A stretch of DNA of 64,000 bases from positions 248,001 to 312,000 of the forward strand of contig PLWS01000005.1 in assembly GCA_003151115.1 (NCBI GenBank). Reading direction: 5' to 3'. Shown here piece by piece: positions 42,090 through 50,767 of the stretch (positions are counted from its first letter, which is position 1; each line of letters opens with the position of its first letter). This DNA is from Vulcanimicrobiota bacterium. Its GTDB lineage: Bacteria > Vulcanimicrobiota > Vulcanimicrobiia > Vulcanimicrobiales > Vulcanimicrobiaceae. Under the pieces are notes generated by a model. The model had not been told where the DNA came from. It did not search any database and saw only the letters and a list, made by a program, of their open reading frames with translations. Position numbers and translations under genes: made by a program.

Positions 42090-43142
42090 GTGACGGAGAC
42101 GGCGGCGCAAGGCACGGTCGCGCGCAAAGCGGACCACGTTCGCATAAACCTCGAGCAAGACGTTGCCGGCAAGGGCTCCGGCAGCGGCTTTGACGAGTAT
42201 CGCTTCGTCAATCGTGCCCTTCCGGAAATCGACCTCGCTGAAGTGGATACGTCCGCTGAACTTTTCGGACGCAAACTCGGTGCGCCATTTTTGATCTCGT
42301 GCATGACGGGTGGCACGGAGGAAGCGCGCCGCATCAATCAGACGCTGGCCTCGGTCGCACAAGAACACCGGTTCGTGATGGGACTCGGCTCGGCGCGCGC
42401 ATTGCTCGAAGAGCCCGCTTTACTCGACACGTTCGCCGTTCGCGCGGAGGCACCGGACGTGTTGCTTCTTGCGAACCTCGGCGCCGTCCAGTTGAACAAA
42501 GGTTACGGCGCGGACGATTGCCGCAAACTGCTCGATCTGTTACAAGCCGACGCGTTGGTGTTGCACCTCAACGCGATTCAAGAAGCGGTCCAGCCCGCCG
42601 GCGATACGTGCTTCCGTGGTTTGCTGAAAAAGATCGAAACGGTGTGCAAACAGATGAACGCCCCGGTGATCGTGAAAGAAGTCGGCTGGGGCATCGCAGC
42701 GGACACGGTGCGTGATCTCTTCGATGCCGGCGTCGCCGCGGTGGATCTCGCCGGCGCGGGCGGAACGTCGTGGAGTGAAGTCGAGAAGCATCGCATCGAA
42801 GAGCCGTGGCGCGCGCGCGTCGCCGGAGCTTTTGCGCAATGGGGAATTCCGACAGCCGAATGCCTGCGCGCCGCTCGCGCCGCGGAACCCGGCGGTGTGC
42901 TTATCGCCAGTGGCGGCATCCGCAACGGCATCGACACGGTAAAAGCGCTCGCGCTTGGTGCCGACGCGGTCGGAATCGCCGGACCGTTCTTGCGCGCTGC
43001 CGCCGCGGGAGAGGGAGCAGCTACCGATTTGGCGCGCGAGCTGCGCGAAGTTTTGCGCATCGCCATGTTCGCGCTGGGTGAGCGTACGATCGCCGATTTG
43101 CGCGAAACGAAACGTCTGGTGCGCGCCGGCCAGCGCTTATGA
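42090..43142 (+). CDS. fni: Type 2 isopentenyl-diphosphate isomerase
   Basis: 350-residue FMN- and NADPH-dependent IPP:DMAPP isomerase. Seen are RKADHVRINLEQDV near residue 10, FLISCMTGGTEEA near 68, QLNKGYG near 140, LHLNAIQEAVQPAGD near 163 and IASGGIRNGIDTVKALALGA near 275. It supplies the DMAPP/IPP balance for squalene. It is the first gene of the hopanoid operon, and hpnC starts inside its stop (ATGA), so isoprenoid supply and hopanoid synthesis are linked. GTG start with GGAAGG eight bases upstream. Confidence 0.94.
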   Translation: MTETAAQGTVARKADHVRINLEQDVAGKGSGSGFDEYRFVNRALPEIDLAEVDTSAELFGRKLGAPFLISCMTGGTEEARRINQTLASVAQEHRFVMGLGSARALLEEPALLDTFAVRAEAPDVLLLANLGAVQLNKGYGADDCRKLLDLLQADALVLHLNAIQEAVQPAGDTCFRGLLKKIETVCKQMNAPVIVKEVGWGIAADTVRDLFDAGVAAVDLAGAGGTSWSEVEKHRIEEPWRARVAGAFAQWGIPTAECLRAARAAEPGGVLIASGGIRNGIDTVKALALGADAVGIAGPFLRAAAAGEGAATDLARELREVLRIAMFALGERTIADLRETKRLVRAGQRL

Positions 43143-43963
43143 TGCAAGCCGACGCGTATTGCCGCGATTTGGCGATCCGGCATTACGAGAATTTTTCGGT
43201 CGCGTCGCGCTTGGTGCCGGGTCCGCTGCGCGTGGACCTGATGCGGTTCTACGCATTTTGCCGGACGACCGACGACTGTGGCGACGAAAGTCCGTCGCGC
43301 GAAGCCGCGCTAGAGCATCTGCGGCAGTGGCGCGCCGAGACGGAAGCGCTGTTCGCCGGAGGTGAGCCAGCCCATCCGGTGCTCATCGCGCTGCGCGAAA
43401 CGATTGCTAAGCGCGGCTTGGACGCGCAGCCGTTCCTCGATCTCATCGCCGCGAACGTACAAGACCAGACGGTCTCTTCGTATTCGACATGGCCCGAGCT
43501 GCAGGCGTACTGCATGCTTTCCGCAGCGCCCGTTGGGCGTGTCGTGCTGAAGATATTCGGGCTGGACGGAGCTTCCGCGCGCAAACTCTCCGACGACGTC
43601 TGCATCGGCTTGCAGCTGGCCAATCACGCGCAGGACGTGAGCCGCGACGCGAAGATCGGACGGTCTTATCTCTTGCGCGAAGATATCGAGGAGCGCGGCA
43701 CGCGCGGCGCGGTTCAGGCTCTGGTCGAGCGCGCCCGTTCGCTGCTCGCATCGGGCGAAACGCTGGAACAGATGACGCGCGGAGCGCTGCGGCTGCAGCT
43801 CTCGCTGTACCGTTTGGGCGGATTGGCGATCTGCGATCGCATCGAGCAGATCGGTTTCCGTACGGATGTAAGGCGCCCGTCGGTCTCGAAGGCCACAAAA
43901 GTGGCGCTGGTAGTTCGGGCGGCTTTTGCTTTGGCCCACCGCAACGGGAAAAAGGCATGCTGA
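43139..43963 (+). CDS. hpnC: HpnC, hydroxysqualene synthase
   Basis: 274-residue trans-prenyltransferase-like enzyme of the HpnCDE route. HpnC turns presqualene diphosphate into hydroxysqualene. The acidic region FYAFCRTTDDCGDE near residue 38 replaces the classic DxxxD of squalene synthase, and ANHAQDVSRDAKIGRSYL near 160 is the second metal block. HENFxV-type start (HYENFSVASRLVP). ATGA overlap with fni and a 7-base overlap with hpnD. Confidence 0.92.
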   Translation: MMQADAYCRDLAIRHYENFSVASRLVPGPLRVDLMRFYAFCRTTDDCGDESPSREAALEHLRQWRAETEALFAGGEPAHPVLIALRETIAKRGLDAQPFLDLIAANVQDQTVSSYSTWPELQAYCMLSAAPVGRVVLKIFGLDGASARKLSDDVCIGLQLANHAQDVSRDAKIGRSYLLREDIEERGTRGAVQALVERARSLLASGETLEQMTRGALRLQLSLYRLGGLAICDRIEQIGFRTDVRRPSVSKATKVALVVRAAFALAHRNGKKAC

Positions 43964-44817
43964 GCCCGCTCTTGGTCGATCAAGAAGCAGAGCGTTTCTG
44001 CCGTGAAATGGCGCGCCGCGAGGCGAAGAACTTCTATTGGGGATTCATTTCGCTGCCGCACGAACAGCGGATGTCGATCTACGCGCTCTACGATTTCGCG
44101 CGCCAAGTCGACGACGACGTCGACGGTGCGCCGCGGCCCGAACTGATTCCTGAAAAGCTGGCGGCGCAGCGCGATCGCGTCACGACTCCGGAGCACTCGC
44201 CGGAAGCCGATCCGGTGATGTACGTGCTTGCGCGCGCAGTCGAACGGTACGCCATTCCGCAGTCGGAGTTGCTGGCGCTCATCGACGGCGTCGAGATGGA
44301 CTGCACCAAAATGCGGTACGCGACGTGGCCCGAATTGCGCGAGTACTGCAAGCTCGTGGCGTCGATCGTCGGACGGATGTGCGTGCGCATCTTCGGCTTC
44401 GATGACCCGCAAGCGCTCGATCGGGCCGATGACCTTGGACTAGCGATGCAAATGACCAACATCATGCGAGACGTTCGCGAAGACGCGGCGATGGGGCGCG
44501 TCTATCTGCCGCACGAAGATCTGGCGCGGTTCGGCGTTTCGGAGGGCGCTTTGCTCGATGGGAATCCCGGTGAAGGCTGGGAGCGCCTCGTCGCCTTCGA
44601 GACGCAGCGGACACGCGCGCTTTTCGAGAGTGGCTATCAGGTACTCGGATATATTCCGCGCCGTGCCGCGGCGTGCGTGCAGACGATGGCCGGCATTTAC
44701 GAGCGCATCTTGGAAAAGATCGAACGCGACCCGCAATTGCCGCTGCGCGGACGCGCGGCGCTCTCGAACGGAGAGAAACTGCGCGTCGTGGTCGCCTCGT
44801 GGCTGCACCCCGGGTAG
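43957..44817 (+). CDS. hpnD: HpnD, presqualene diphosphate synthase
   Basis: 286 residues. HpnD joins two farnesyl diphosphates to presqualene diphosphate, the first step of the HpnCDE route. FARQVDDDVDG near residue 47 and MTNIMRDVREDAAMGRVYLP near 165 are the two Mg-binding regions. The KNFYWGFISLP start is typical of HpnD. It lies between hpnC and hpnE with overlaps at both ends (7 and 19 bases). Confidence 0.93.
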   Translation: MLSPLLVDQEAERFCREMARREAKNFYWGFISLPHEQRMSIYALYDFARQVDDDVDGAPRPELIPEKLAAQRDRVTTPEHSPEADPVMYVLARAVERYAIPQSELLALIDGVEMDCTKMRYATWPELREYCKLVASIVGRMCVRIFGFDDPQALDRADDLGLAMQMTNIMRDVREDAAMGRVYLPHEDLARFGVSEGALLDGNPGEGWERLVAFETQRTRALFESGYQVLGYIPRRAAACVQTMAGIYERILEKIERDPQLPLRGRAALSNGEKLRVVVASWLHPG

Positions 44818-46079
44818 CAGTCGCGGGCGGCGGTCTCGCCGGACTGGCCGCGGCGCTCGATCTCACGGGGGCCGGATGTGAAGTGCATCTCTTCGAGCGC
44901 AGCCGGCTCTTGGGCGGACGCGCGACGTCGTTCGAGATCGACGGGCACACGGTCGACAACGGTCAGCACGTGTACCTGGCATGCTGCACGGAATTCACGG
45001 ACTTCGTTGAGCGCGCGGGCATGGCGGACGCGCTTTACCTCCAGGACCGGTTCGACGTAACGGTCTATTCGCACGGCGTCCGCAGCGAACTGCGCGCCGC
45101 AAATCTGCCCGCTCCGTGGCATTTGGTTGCATCGATGGCGGCGTACCGCCACCTGGGACTTCGCGGAAAACTCCAGCTGACGCGCGCGCTGCTCGCGCTC
45201 TCACGTGAGAAAGCTCCGCCAGGAAATTTTGCGGCATGGCTGCGGCGGCACGGCCAAAGCGACGAGACGATCCGCGCGTTTTGGGATCCGTTCATGGTTC
45301 CGGCGCTGAACGCGCCGCTGGAAGCCATGAGCGCCGCGGAAGCGGCGTTCGTGATCCGGACCGCTTTTCTGCGCGACCGGGATGCCGCGCGCTTTGGCTA
45401 TTCAAAGGTGCCGCTCGCGCAGATCATGGAAGCGGCGGCGCGCGATCTGGCATCGGTCCGGCGCGCGACGGTCGTGTCGGGAATCGCCTCGCTCGACGGC
45501 GGCGTGCGGGTGCGAAGCGCGGACGCGCAAGACGACGTCTTCGATGCGATCGTGCTCGCGCTGCCGCCGCGCGCGCTGCAGCGCGTTCTCCTCGAACCGG
45601 CACGCTTCGGCGTCGCCGATCTCGAAAAATTCGAAGCGAGCGCGATCATGGACGTGCACCTATGGCACGACCGCGGGCGTTTGGATTTCGACTTTTGCGC
45701 GCTGCTCGATTCGCCCGTGCAATGGATCTTTCAAAAAGGCGATGGCTATTTGTGCTGCAGTTTGAGCGCGGCGAGTGCTCACGTCTCGACTCCGACGGAA
45801 GAGATCGTCGGAGCGATGTGGCGTGAGGTTTCGGCGGCGCTTCCGGAGCTGCGCGGCGCGCAATTGGTGCGCGGCGCGGCCACGCGCAATCCCGAGGGGA
45901 CGTACAACGCGCGGCCGGGCGCGGTGCGCCCCACGGCGCGCACGCTCGACCCGCGTGTTACGATCGCGGGATCGTGGACGGCGACGGGCTGGCCCGATAC
46001 TATGGAGTCGGCGGTGCGCAGCGGCCGCGAAGCGGCGCGCGTTCTGCTTGAACGAAACGCATGGAAGACAAAGCGCTAA
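44799..46079 (+). CDS. hpnE: HpnE, FAD-dependent hydroxysqualene dehydroxylase
   Basis: 426-residue amine-oxidase-type flavoprotein that reduces hydroxysqualene to squalene. The FAD motif VAVAGGGLAGLAAALDL is at residue 6, followed by GGRATSFEIDGHTVDNGQHVYL (its key GGR and DNGQH are conserved) and a C-terminal ATGWPDTMESAVRSGREAA. I take GTG 44799 because it directly precedes the FAD motif. It overlaps hpnD by 19 bases and the cyclase by 19. Confidence 0.92.
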   Translation: MAAPRVAVAGGGLAGLAAALDLTGAGCEVHLFERSRLLGGRATSFEIDGHTVDNGQHVYLACCTEFTDFVERAGMADALYLQDRFDVTVYSHGVRSELRAANLPAPWHLVASMAAYRHLGLRGKLQLTRALLALSREKAPPGNFAAWLRRHGQSDETIRAFWDPFMVPALNAPLEAMSAAEAAFVIRTAFLRDRDAARFGYSKVPLAQIMEAAARDLASVRRATVVSGIASLDGGVRVRSADAQDDVFDAIVLALPPRALQRVLLEPARFGVADLEKFEASAIMDVHLWHDRGRLDFDFCALLDSPVQWIFQKGDGYLCCSLSAASAHVSTPTEEIVGAMWREVSAALPELRGAQLVRGAATRNPEGTYNARPGAVRPTARTLDPRVTIAGSWTATGWPDTMESAVRSGREAARVLLERNAWKTKR

Positions 46080-47950
46080 CCGCGTCGGTCAACTGGCTGT
46101 TGGAGCGCCAAGCTCCCGCGGGCTGGTGGACTGACGAGCTCGAGACCAACGTGACGATGACCGCCGAACACGTATTGCTGCTGCGGTTCCTCGGCGTACC
46201 GGTCGACCCGATTCGCGATGGAGCAATCGAACATATACTGCACCATCAGCGCGAGGACGGCTCCTGGGCGCTCTACTACGATGGGCCGGCCGATCTCAGT
46301 ACGACGATTGAGGCGTACGTCGCGCTCAAAGTGCTCGGCCTCGATCCGGCGCGCCCCGAAATGCAGCGTGCGCTCGCGGTCATCCGCACGCTCGGCGGAT
46401 TGGCTGAAGCGCGCGTCTTTACAAAAATATGGATGGCGCTCTTCGGCAAGTATCCGTGGGACGGCATACCGACTATGCCGCCCGAGATCGTCTACTTGCC
46501 GCCGTCGATGCCGTTCAATCTCTACGACTTCGCGTGCTGGGCGCGCGGAACGGTCGGGCCGTTATGCGTGGTCATCGCGCGCCGGCCGCGCCGCGATCTC
46601 GGCATAAGCGTGCGCGAGATCGTCAATCCCGGCAGCGAAGCGAGGATGCATCGCGTGCCCGGTTCGGGCTGGTTGTGGTGGACCGATCAACTGCTGAAGC
46701 TGTACGAGCGCCTTCCATACAAGCCCGGGCGAAATGCCGCGTGCGCGAAGATGATCGACTGGGTGGCGGAGCGGCAGGAAGCCGACGGAAGCTGGGGCGG
46801 CATTCAGCCGCCGTGGGTGTACTCTCTTATCGCTTTGCATGTGGAAGGCTACGCGCTCGACCATCCCGTGATGCGCAAAGGTTTGCACGGAATGGAACGC
46901 TTTGCGTTCAGCGACAAGACGGGATGGCGCTTTCAAGCGTGCATGTCGCCAGTATGGGATACGGCGTGGGCGATTCGCGCGCTCTATCAAGCCGGGCTGC
47001 GCGCGGATCATCCCGCGATGCGCCGCGCGGTCGACTGGATGCTGGCCGAACAGATTCCCGCAAACGCTCCGGGAGATTGGCAAGTTCGCTGCAAGGATGA
47101 ACCGTGCGGCGGCTGGTCCTTCGAATTCGACAACGACGTCTATCCCGACATCGACGACACCGCAGTCATCGTCTGTTCGCTGCTCGAAGGCGGAAAAGGT
47201 GAAGCGGTGAGCGCTTCGATCGAACGCGCGGTGCGCTGGACGCTGGCGATGCGCTCGCGCAACGGTGCATGGGCGGCGTTCGATCGCGACAACACGAGCG
47301 AGATTCTCTACCGCATGCCGTTTTCGGATTTCGGCGCGATGATCGATCCGCCGACCGAAGACGTGACCGCGCACGTGCTGGAGATGCTCGCGATGCTCGG
47401 CCGCGACGGACGCGACCCGTACGTCGCGAGCGGCTTGAAATACTTGCGCGAAACGCAGAAGCCGCGCGGACACTGGTTCGGGCGCTGGGGCGTCAACCAC
47501 ATCTACGGAACGTGGTGCGTCGTTTCGGCGCTCGCGCAGCTGCGCGCGGGGCGCGATCTGGTCGAGCGTGCAACCGGGTGGACGATCGACATGCAGAACG
47601 GCGACGGCGGATGGGGCGAAACGTGCCATTCCTATGCCGACGAATCGTTCGCGGGCATCGGCACGAGCACGCCCTCGCAAACGGCTTGGGCGATCATGAC
47701 GTTGCAATGGGCAGGTTTGGGCGAACACCCGGGCGCGCAGCGGGGCCTGCGGTTCCTGCGCGAGCGGCAGCGTCCGGACGGAACGTGGGACGAGCCGCAT
47801 TTCACCGGCACGGGCTTTCCGCGCGACTTTTATCTGAACTACCACATGTACCGCCATCTCTTTCCGGCCATGGCGCTGGCCATGGATCGCCCGGCACGCG
47901 GCGCCGAAGGGGGAATATCGGCGGAAAGCCAGCACTTAACGGTTTCATGA
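46061..47950 (+). CDS. shc: Squalene-hopene cyclase
   Basis: 629-residue class II terpene cyclase that folds squalene to hopene at the membrane. The catalytic acid motif is DIDDTA near residue 364, the usual DxDDTA. Several QW motifs are visible (QREDGSWALYYDG, QEADGSWGGIQPPW, QNGDGGWGETCHSYAD, QRPDGTWDEPHFTGTGFP). The length is normal. Cyclase genes in this order between hpnE and hpnH are common. Overlap of 19 bases with hpnE and four with hpnH. Confidence 0.96.
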   Translation: MEDKALTASVNWLLERQAPAGWWTDELETNVTMTAEHVLLLRFLGVPVDPIRDGAIEHILHHQREDGSWALYYDGPADLSTTIEAYVALKVLGLDPARPEMQRALAVIRTLGGLAEARVFTKIWMALFGKYPWDGIPTMPPEIVYLPPSMPFNLYDFACWARGTVGPLCVVIARRPRRDLGISVREIVNPGSEARMHRVPGSGWLWWTDQLLKLYERLPYKPGRNAACAKMIDWVAERQEADGSWGGIQPPWVYSLIALHVEGYALDHPVMRKGLHGMERFAFSDKTGWRFQACMSPVWDTAWAIRALYQAGLRADHPAMRRAVDWMLAEQIPANAPGDWQVRCKDEPCGGWSFEFDNDVYPDIDDTAVIVCSLLEGGKGEAVSASIERAVRWTLAMRSRNGAWAAFDRDNTSEILYRMPFSDFGAMIDPPTEDVTAHVLEMLAMLGRDGRDPYVASGLKYLRETQKPRGHWFGRWGVNHIYGTWCVVSALAQLRAGRDLVERATGWTIDMQNGDGGWGETCHSYADESFAGIGTSTPSQTAWAIMTLQWAGLGEHPGAQRGLRFLRERQRPDGTWDEPHFTGTGFPRDFYLNYHMYRHLFPAMALAMDRPARGAEGGISAESQHLTVS

Positions 47951-48954
47951 GCACGCCGTTCGCGCAAAAAGCCGCCATCGCCAAATACGTTCTCAGTAAG
48001 AAGCTCGCGGGCGTGAAGAAGTACGCGCTGGTGATGGAACTCGAGCCGCTCTACCAGTGTAATCTCGCGTGCGCAGGCTGTGGGAAGATCCAGCATCCAG
48101 CCGAGACGCTGCGCAAGCGCCTGAGCCTGGAGCAATGTTTGACGGCGATCGAAGAGTGCGGCGCGCCGGTGATCTCCATTGCCGGCGGCGAACCGCTGGT
48201 GTACGAGCAGCTGCCGGCACTCGTGAACGAACTGGTGCGGCGCAAGAAAGTCGTCATCGTTTGCACGAACGCGCTGCTGCTCGAGAAGAAGATCGACCAA
48301 TTCAAACCTTCGCCTTACTTTACGTGGATGATTCATTTGGACGGAATGCGCGAACGGCACGATCAAGTCGTTTGCCGCGACGGAACCTTCGATAAAGCCG
48401 TCGCCGCGATCAAAGTGGCGCAGGAAAAGGGTTTCCGCGTCGGCACCAACACGACGTTTTTCGATCCGGACGATGCAGGAGACATTCGCGCCGTGCTCGA
48501 TTATCTCAACGACGAGCTCAAAGTCGACGCGATGCAGATTTCTCCCGGCTATGCCTACGAAAAAGCGCCCGACCAAGAACATTTTCTGGGCGTCGATCGC
48601 ACGCGCGCGATCTTCAAGGAAGCTTTCGCCGGCGGCAAGCGGAAAAAATGGCGCTTGAACCACAGCCCGCTCTATCTGGACTTCCTCGAAGGCAAATTCG
48701 ATATGGAGTGCACGCCGTGGGGCATTCCATCATACTCTATTCTGGGCTGGCAGCGGCCGTGCTATTTGATGTCGGACGCGCCGTACGCGCAAACGTACAA
48801 AGAGTTGATCGAAGAAACGGACTGGTCGCTTTACGGCCGCGGCAAAAATCCGAAGTGCGCGAATTGCATGGCGCATTGCGGTTACGAGCCGACCGCGGTG
48901 GTGAGGACCACCGGTTCGGTCAAGGAGAGCATTCGCGCGGCGCTTGCCCACTGA
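47947..48954 (+). CDS. hpnH: HpnH, radical SAM adenosylhopane synthase
   Basis: 335 residues. HpnH adds a 5'-deoxyadenosyl radical to diploptene to give adenosylhopane, the base of all C35 hopanoids. The radical SAM motif CNLACAGC begins at Cys38 (CxxxCxxC). Further family marks are APVISIAGGEPLVYEQLP near residue 75, WRLNHSPLYLDFLEG near 235 and a cysteine-rich end (KCANCMAHCGYEP), where extra Cys residues may bind a second cluster or be structural. ATGA overlap with shc. Confidence 0.94.
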   Translation: MSTPFAQKAAIAKYVLSKKLAGVKKYALVMELEPLYQCNLACAGCGKIQHPAETLRKRLSLEQCLTAIEECGAPVISIAGGEPLVYEQLPALVNELVRRKKVVIVCTNALLLEKKIDQFKPSPYFTWMIHLDGMRERHDQVVCRDGTFDKAVAAIKVAQEKGFRVGTNTTFFDPDDAGDIRAVLDYLNDELKVDAMQISPGYAYEKAPDQEHFLGVDRTRAIFKEAFAGGKRKKWRLNHSPLYLDFLEGKFDMECTPWGIPSYSILGWQRPCYLMSDAPYAQTYKELIEETDWSLYGRGKNPKCANCMAHCGYEPTAVVRTTGSVKESIRAALAH

Positions 48955-49951
48955 CCGCGTCTTCCTAACCGGTGCGAGCGGATTCGTCGGCTCGCACGTT
49001 TTACGAGAACTCGTGGATGCGGGTTATTCTGTACGCGCACTTGCACGCAGTGCGTCCTTCGACTACCCTTCGACGCACTCAGGGCAGGCTGCTACTCAGG
49101 ATGACAATGACGTAGAGATCGTCGAGGGTGATCTTCTCCGGGTCGGCGATTTCGCGCGTGCGCTGGAGGGCTGCCGGTACCTCATGCATTGCGCCGCGCT
49201 CTACTCGTTCGCGCCGGCCGATCGCCGCGCGCTGCACGACGTCAACGTGCGCGGAACGGCGGGCCTCTTCGAAGCGGCGCGCGTCGCCGGGGTGGAGCGC
49301 GCAGTCCTCACGTCGAGCTCGGCAACGCTCGGAGCTTCGCGGGACGGCCGGCCGCGCACCGAAGACGATTACGCGCAGGACGGCGGCTCCGGTTATCACC
49401 ATTCGAAGATCGCGCAAGAACGTGCGGCATTTGCCGCGCGCGTTCCGGTCGTCGCACTGCTGCCGACGGCGCCGGTTGGCCCGGGCGACGCCAAACCCAC
49501 TCCCACCGGCCGGCTCGTCCTGGAGTTCGCGAAGGGAAAAATTTTCGCGAAACCTCCGCGCGGAGGCATGAATCTGGTGCCTGTCGAGGATGTGGCGCGC
49601 GCGCACGTGACGGCGCTGCAACGCGGCCGAACCGGCGAGCGTTACATTTTAGGTGGCGACAATCTTACGCTGGACGAGGTGTGGACGTTGCTTTCGGCGG
49701 TGACCGGAAAGAAGATGCCGGCTTGGCGCGCGCCTGTTGCTCTCGCGCTCGCGATCGCCTACGCCGATGAAGCGCGCGCGCGCTTAACCGGCACCCGGCC
49801 CTTCGTGCCGGTCGAAGGCGTGCGCATGTCGCGCGAGTTGATGTTTGCCGGCAGCGCCAAAGCCCGGCGCGAGTTAGATTTCCAACCCGGCTCTGTTACG
49901 GGCGCGCTCGAGCGCGCGGTCCGCTGGTATCGCGCGCATGACTACTGCTGA
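48944..49951 (+). CDS. hpnA: HpnA, hopanoid-associated sugar epimerase, with repeat insertion
   Basis: 335-residue NAD-dependent epimerase/dehydratase-type short-chain dehydrogenase. RVFLTGASGFVGSHVLREL at residue 5 is the NAD motif, and the catalytic tail SGYHHSKIAQE near 152 contains the H-H-S-K form of YxxxK with Tyr at GYHHSK. Between RALARSA and VEIVEGD (residues 36-58) the interspersed repeat is read in frame and adds about ten residues to a surface loop. TTG start, 11-base overlap with hpnH and 14 with hpnG. Its exact substrate in other bacteria is not settled. Confidence 0.88.
   Translation: MPTDRVFLTGASGFVGSHVLRELVDAGYSVRALARSASFDYPSTHSGQAATQDDNDVEIVEGDLLRVGDFARALEGCRYLMHCAALYSFAPADRRALHDVNVRGTAGLFEAARVAGVERAVLTSSSATLGASRDGRPRTEDDYAQDGGSGYHHSKIAQERAAFAARVPVVALLPTAPVGPGDAKPTPTGRLVLEFAKGKIFAKPPRGGMNLVPVEDVARAHVTALQRGRTGERYILGGDNLTLDEVWTLLSAVTGKKMPAWRAPVALALAIAYADEARARLTGTRPFVPVEGVRMSRELMFAGSAKARRELDFQPGSVTGALERAVRWYRAHDYC
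49054..49106. repeat. Interspersed repeat copy C, inside hpnA
   Basis: 53 bases from GTCCTTCGAC to CTCAGGATGACA, the same length as copy A. The middle contains a second, nested unit (CCCTTCGACGCACTCAGGG). It is translated in the hpnA frame without a stop. Confidence 0.8.
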
Positions 49952-50534
49952 GCGCATCACCGTCGTCGCCGCCACCGGCCTGGAAGCGCGCGCGGCCAAG
50001 GCGGCGCTCGGAAATCGCGCGCGCGTCGTGCAGTCGGGAATCGCGCTGCGCGGCTTGCGCGACGATCCCGGCCCGATTGCGATCAGCTGCGGTTTAGCCG
50101 GCGGTTTACGCGACGATCTCCCGACGGGAACGGTATTGGTTCCGCGTGAGGTGCGCCGTCCGGACGGAACGATGCTGATTTGCGATCCGGAACTCTTCAC
50201 GTCACTCGTGCGCGCCGCGCGCGCGGCCGGATGCGAACCGGTCGAAGCGCCGCTGCTGACGACGGCGCGGATCGTGCGGGGTCCGGAACGCATGCGCTGG
50301 GCGCAGCAAGGTTATGCCGGCGCCGATATGGAGACGGGACTGCTACAAGCGCCGCGCATTGCATGCGTGCGCGTCATCCTCGATACGCCCGTCCACGAGT
50401 TTTCAGCAGCGTGGGAAAATCCAGCCTTGGTTATTTTCCGGCCGGACGCATGGTTCGATATTCCGTTTCTGGCTCGCGTTGCGCCGCGCTGCGCCGCGCT
50501 TGCCGCGCGCATCGTTGCGGGCGCGCTGCCTTAA
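49938..50534 (+). CDS. hpnG: HpnG, adenosylhopane nucleosidase
   Basis: 198 residues of the nucleoside phosphorylase/MTAN family. HpnG removes adenine from adenosylhopane to give ribosylhopane. Family marks are ITVVAATGLEARAAKAAL at the start, SCGLAGGLRDDLPTGTVLVP near residue 50 and the catalytic-loop block GADMETGLLQ near 128 (Glu for the ribose). Shorter than usual MTAN (about 230) but close to other HpnG. Last gene of the operon, 14-base overlap with hpnA. Confidence 0.88.
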   Translation: MTTAERITVVAATGLEARAAKAALGNRARVVQSGIALRGLRDDPGPIAISCGLAGGLRDDLPTGTVLVPREVRRPDGTMLICDPELFTSLVRAARAAGCEPVEAPLLTTARIVRGPERMRWAQQGYAGADMETGLLQAPRIACVRVILDTPVHEFSAAWENPALVIFRPDAWFDIPFLARVAPRCAALAARIVAGALP

Positions 50535-50737
50535 GAGCGCTCGGCGGTTCGGGAATCGGCTGCGGAATGCTGCGCGCAGCAGAAGAGCTCGATCAGCTCG
50601 GAGCAGATCAGCTCACCGCTGCACCCGCACGCCCACGACCAGCGGCGCGCATAGTGGTCGTCAACGGTGCCGTACTCGACGGTCGCGCACGGCGCCCCGA
50701 GTCTCGACGTGGCACCGGCGGTTTTGGCGACGATCAT
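50531..50737 (-). CDS. Possible small Cys-rich protein
   Basis: 68 residues with six Cys: one in RLGAPCAT and five clustered in ACGCSGELICSELIELFCCAQH. The ATG at 50737 follows TACAAT, a good -10 box, by seven bases, so it could be a leaderless gene. No SD site and no recognised family. It fills the 233-base gap between hpnG and the GGDEF-EAL gene and its stop overlaps that of hpnG. It may be noncoding. Confidence 0.35.
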   Translation of the reverse strand: MIVAKTAGATSRLGAPCATVEYGTVDDHYARRWSWACGCSGELICSELIELFCCAQHSAADSRTAERS

Positions 50738-50767
50738 CGCCGGAATTGTACCCGGACGGACGCTTTT

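Noticed and set aside
46562-47935. Long minus-strand frame over the squalene-hopene cyclase gene
   Set aside because: Shadow of a complete cyclase gene with its DxDDTA and QW motifs.
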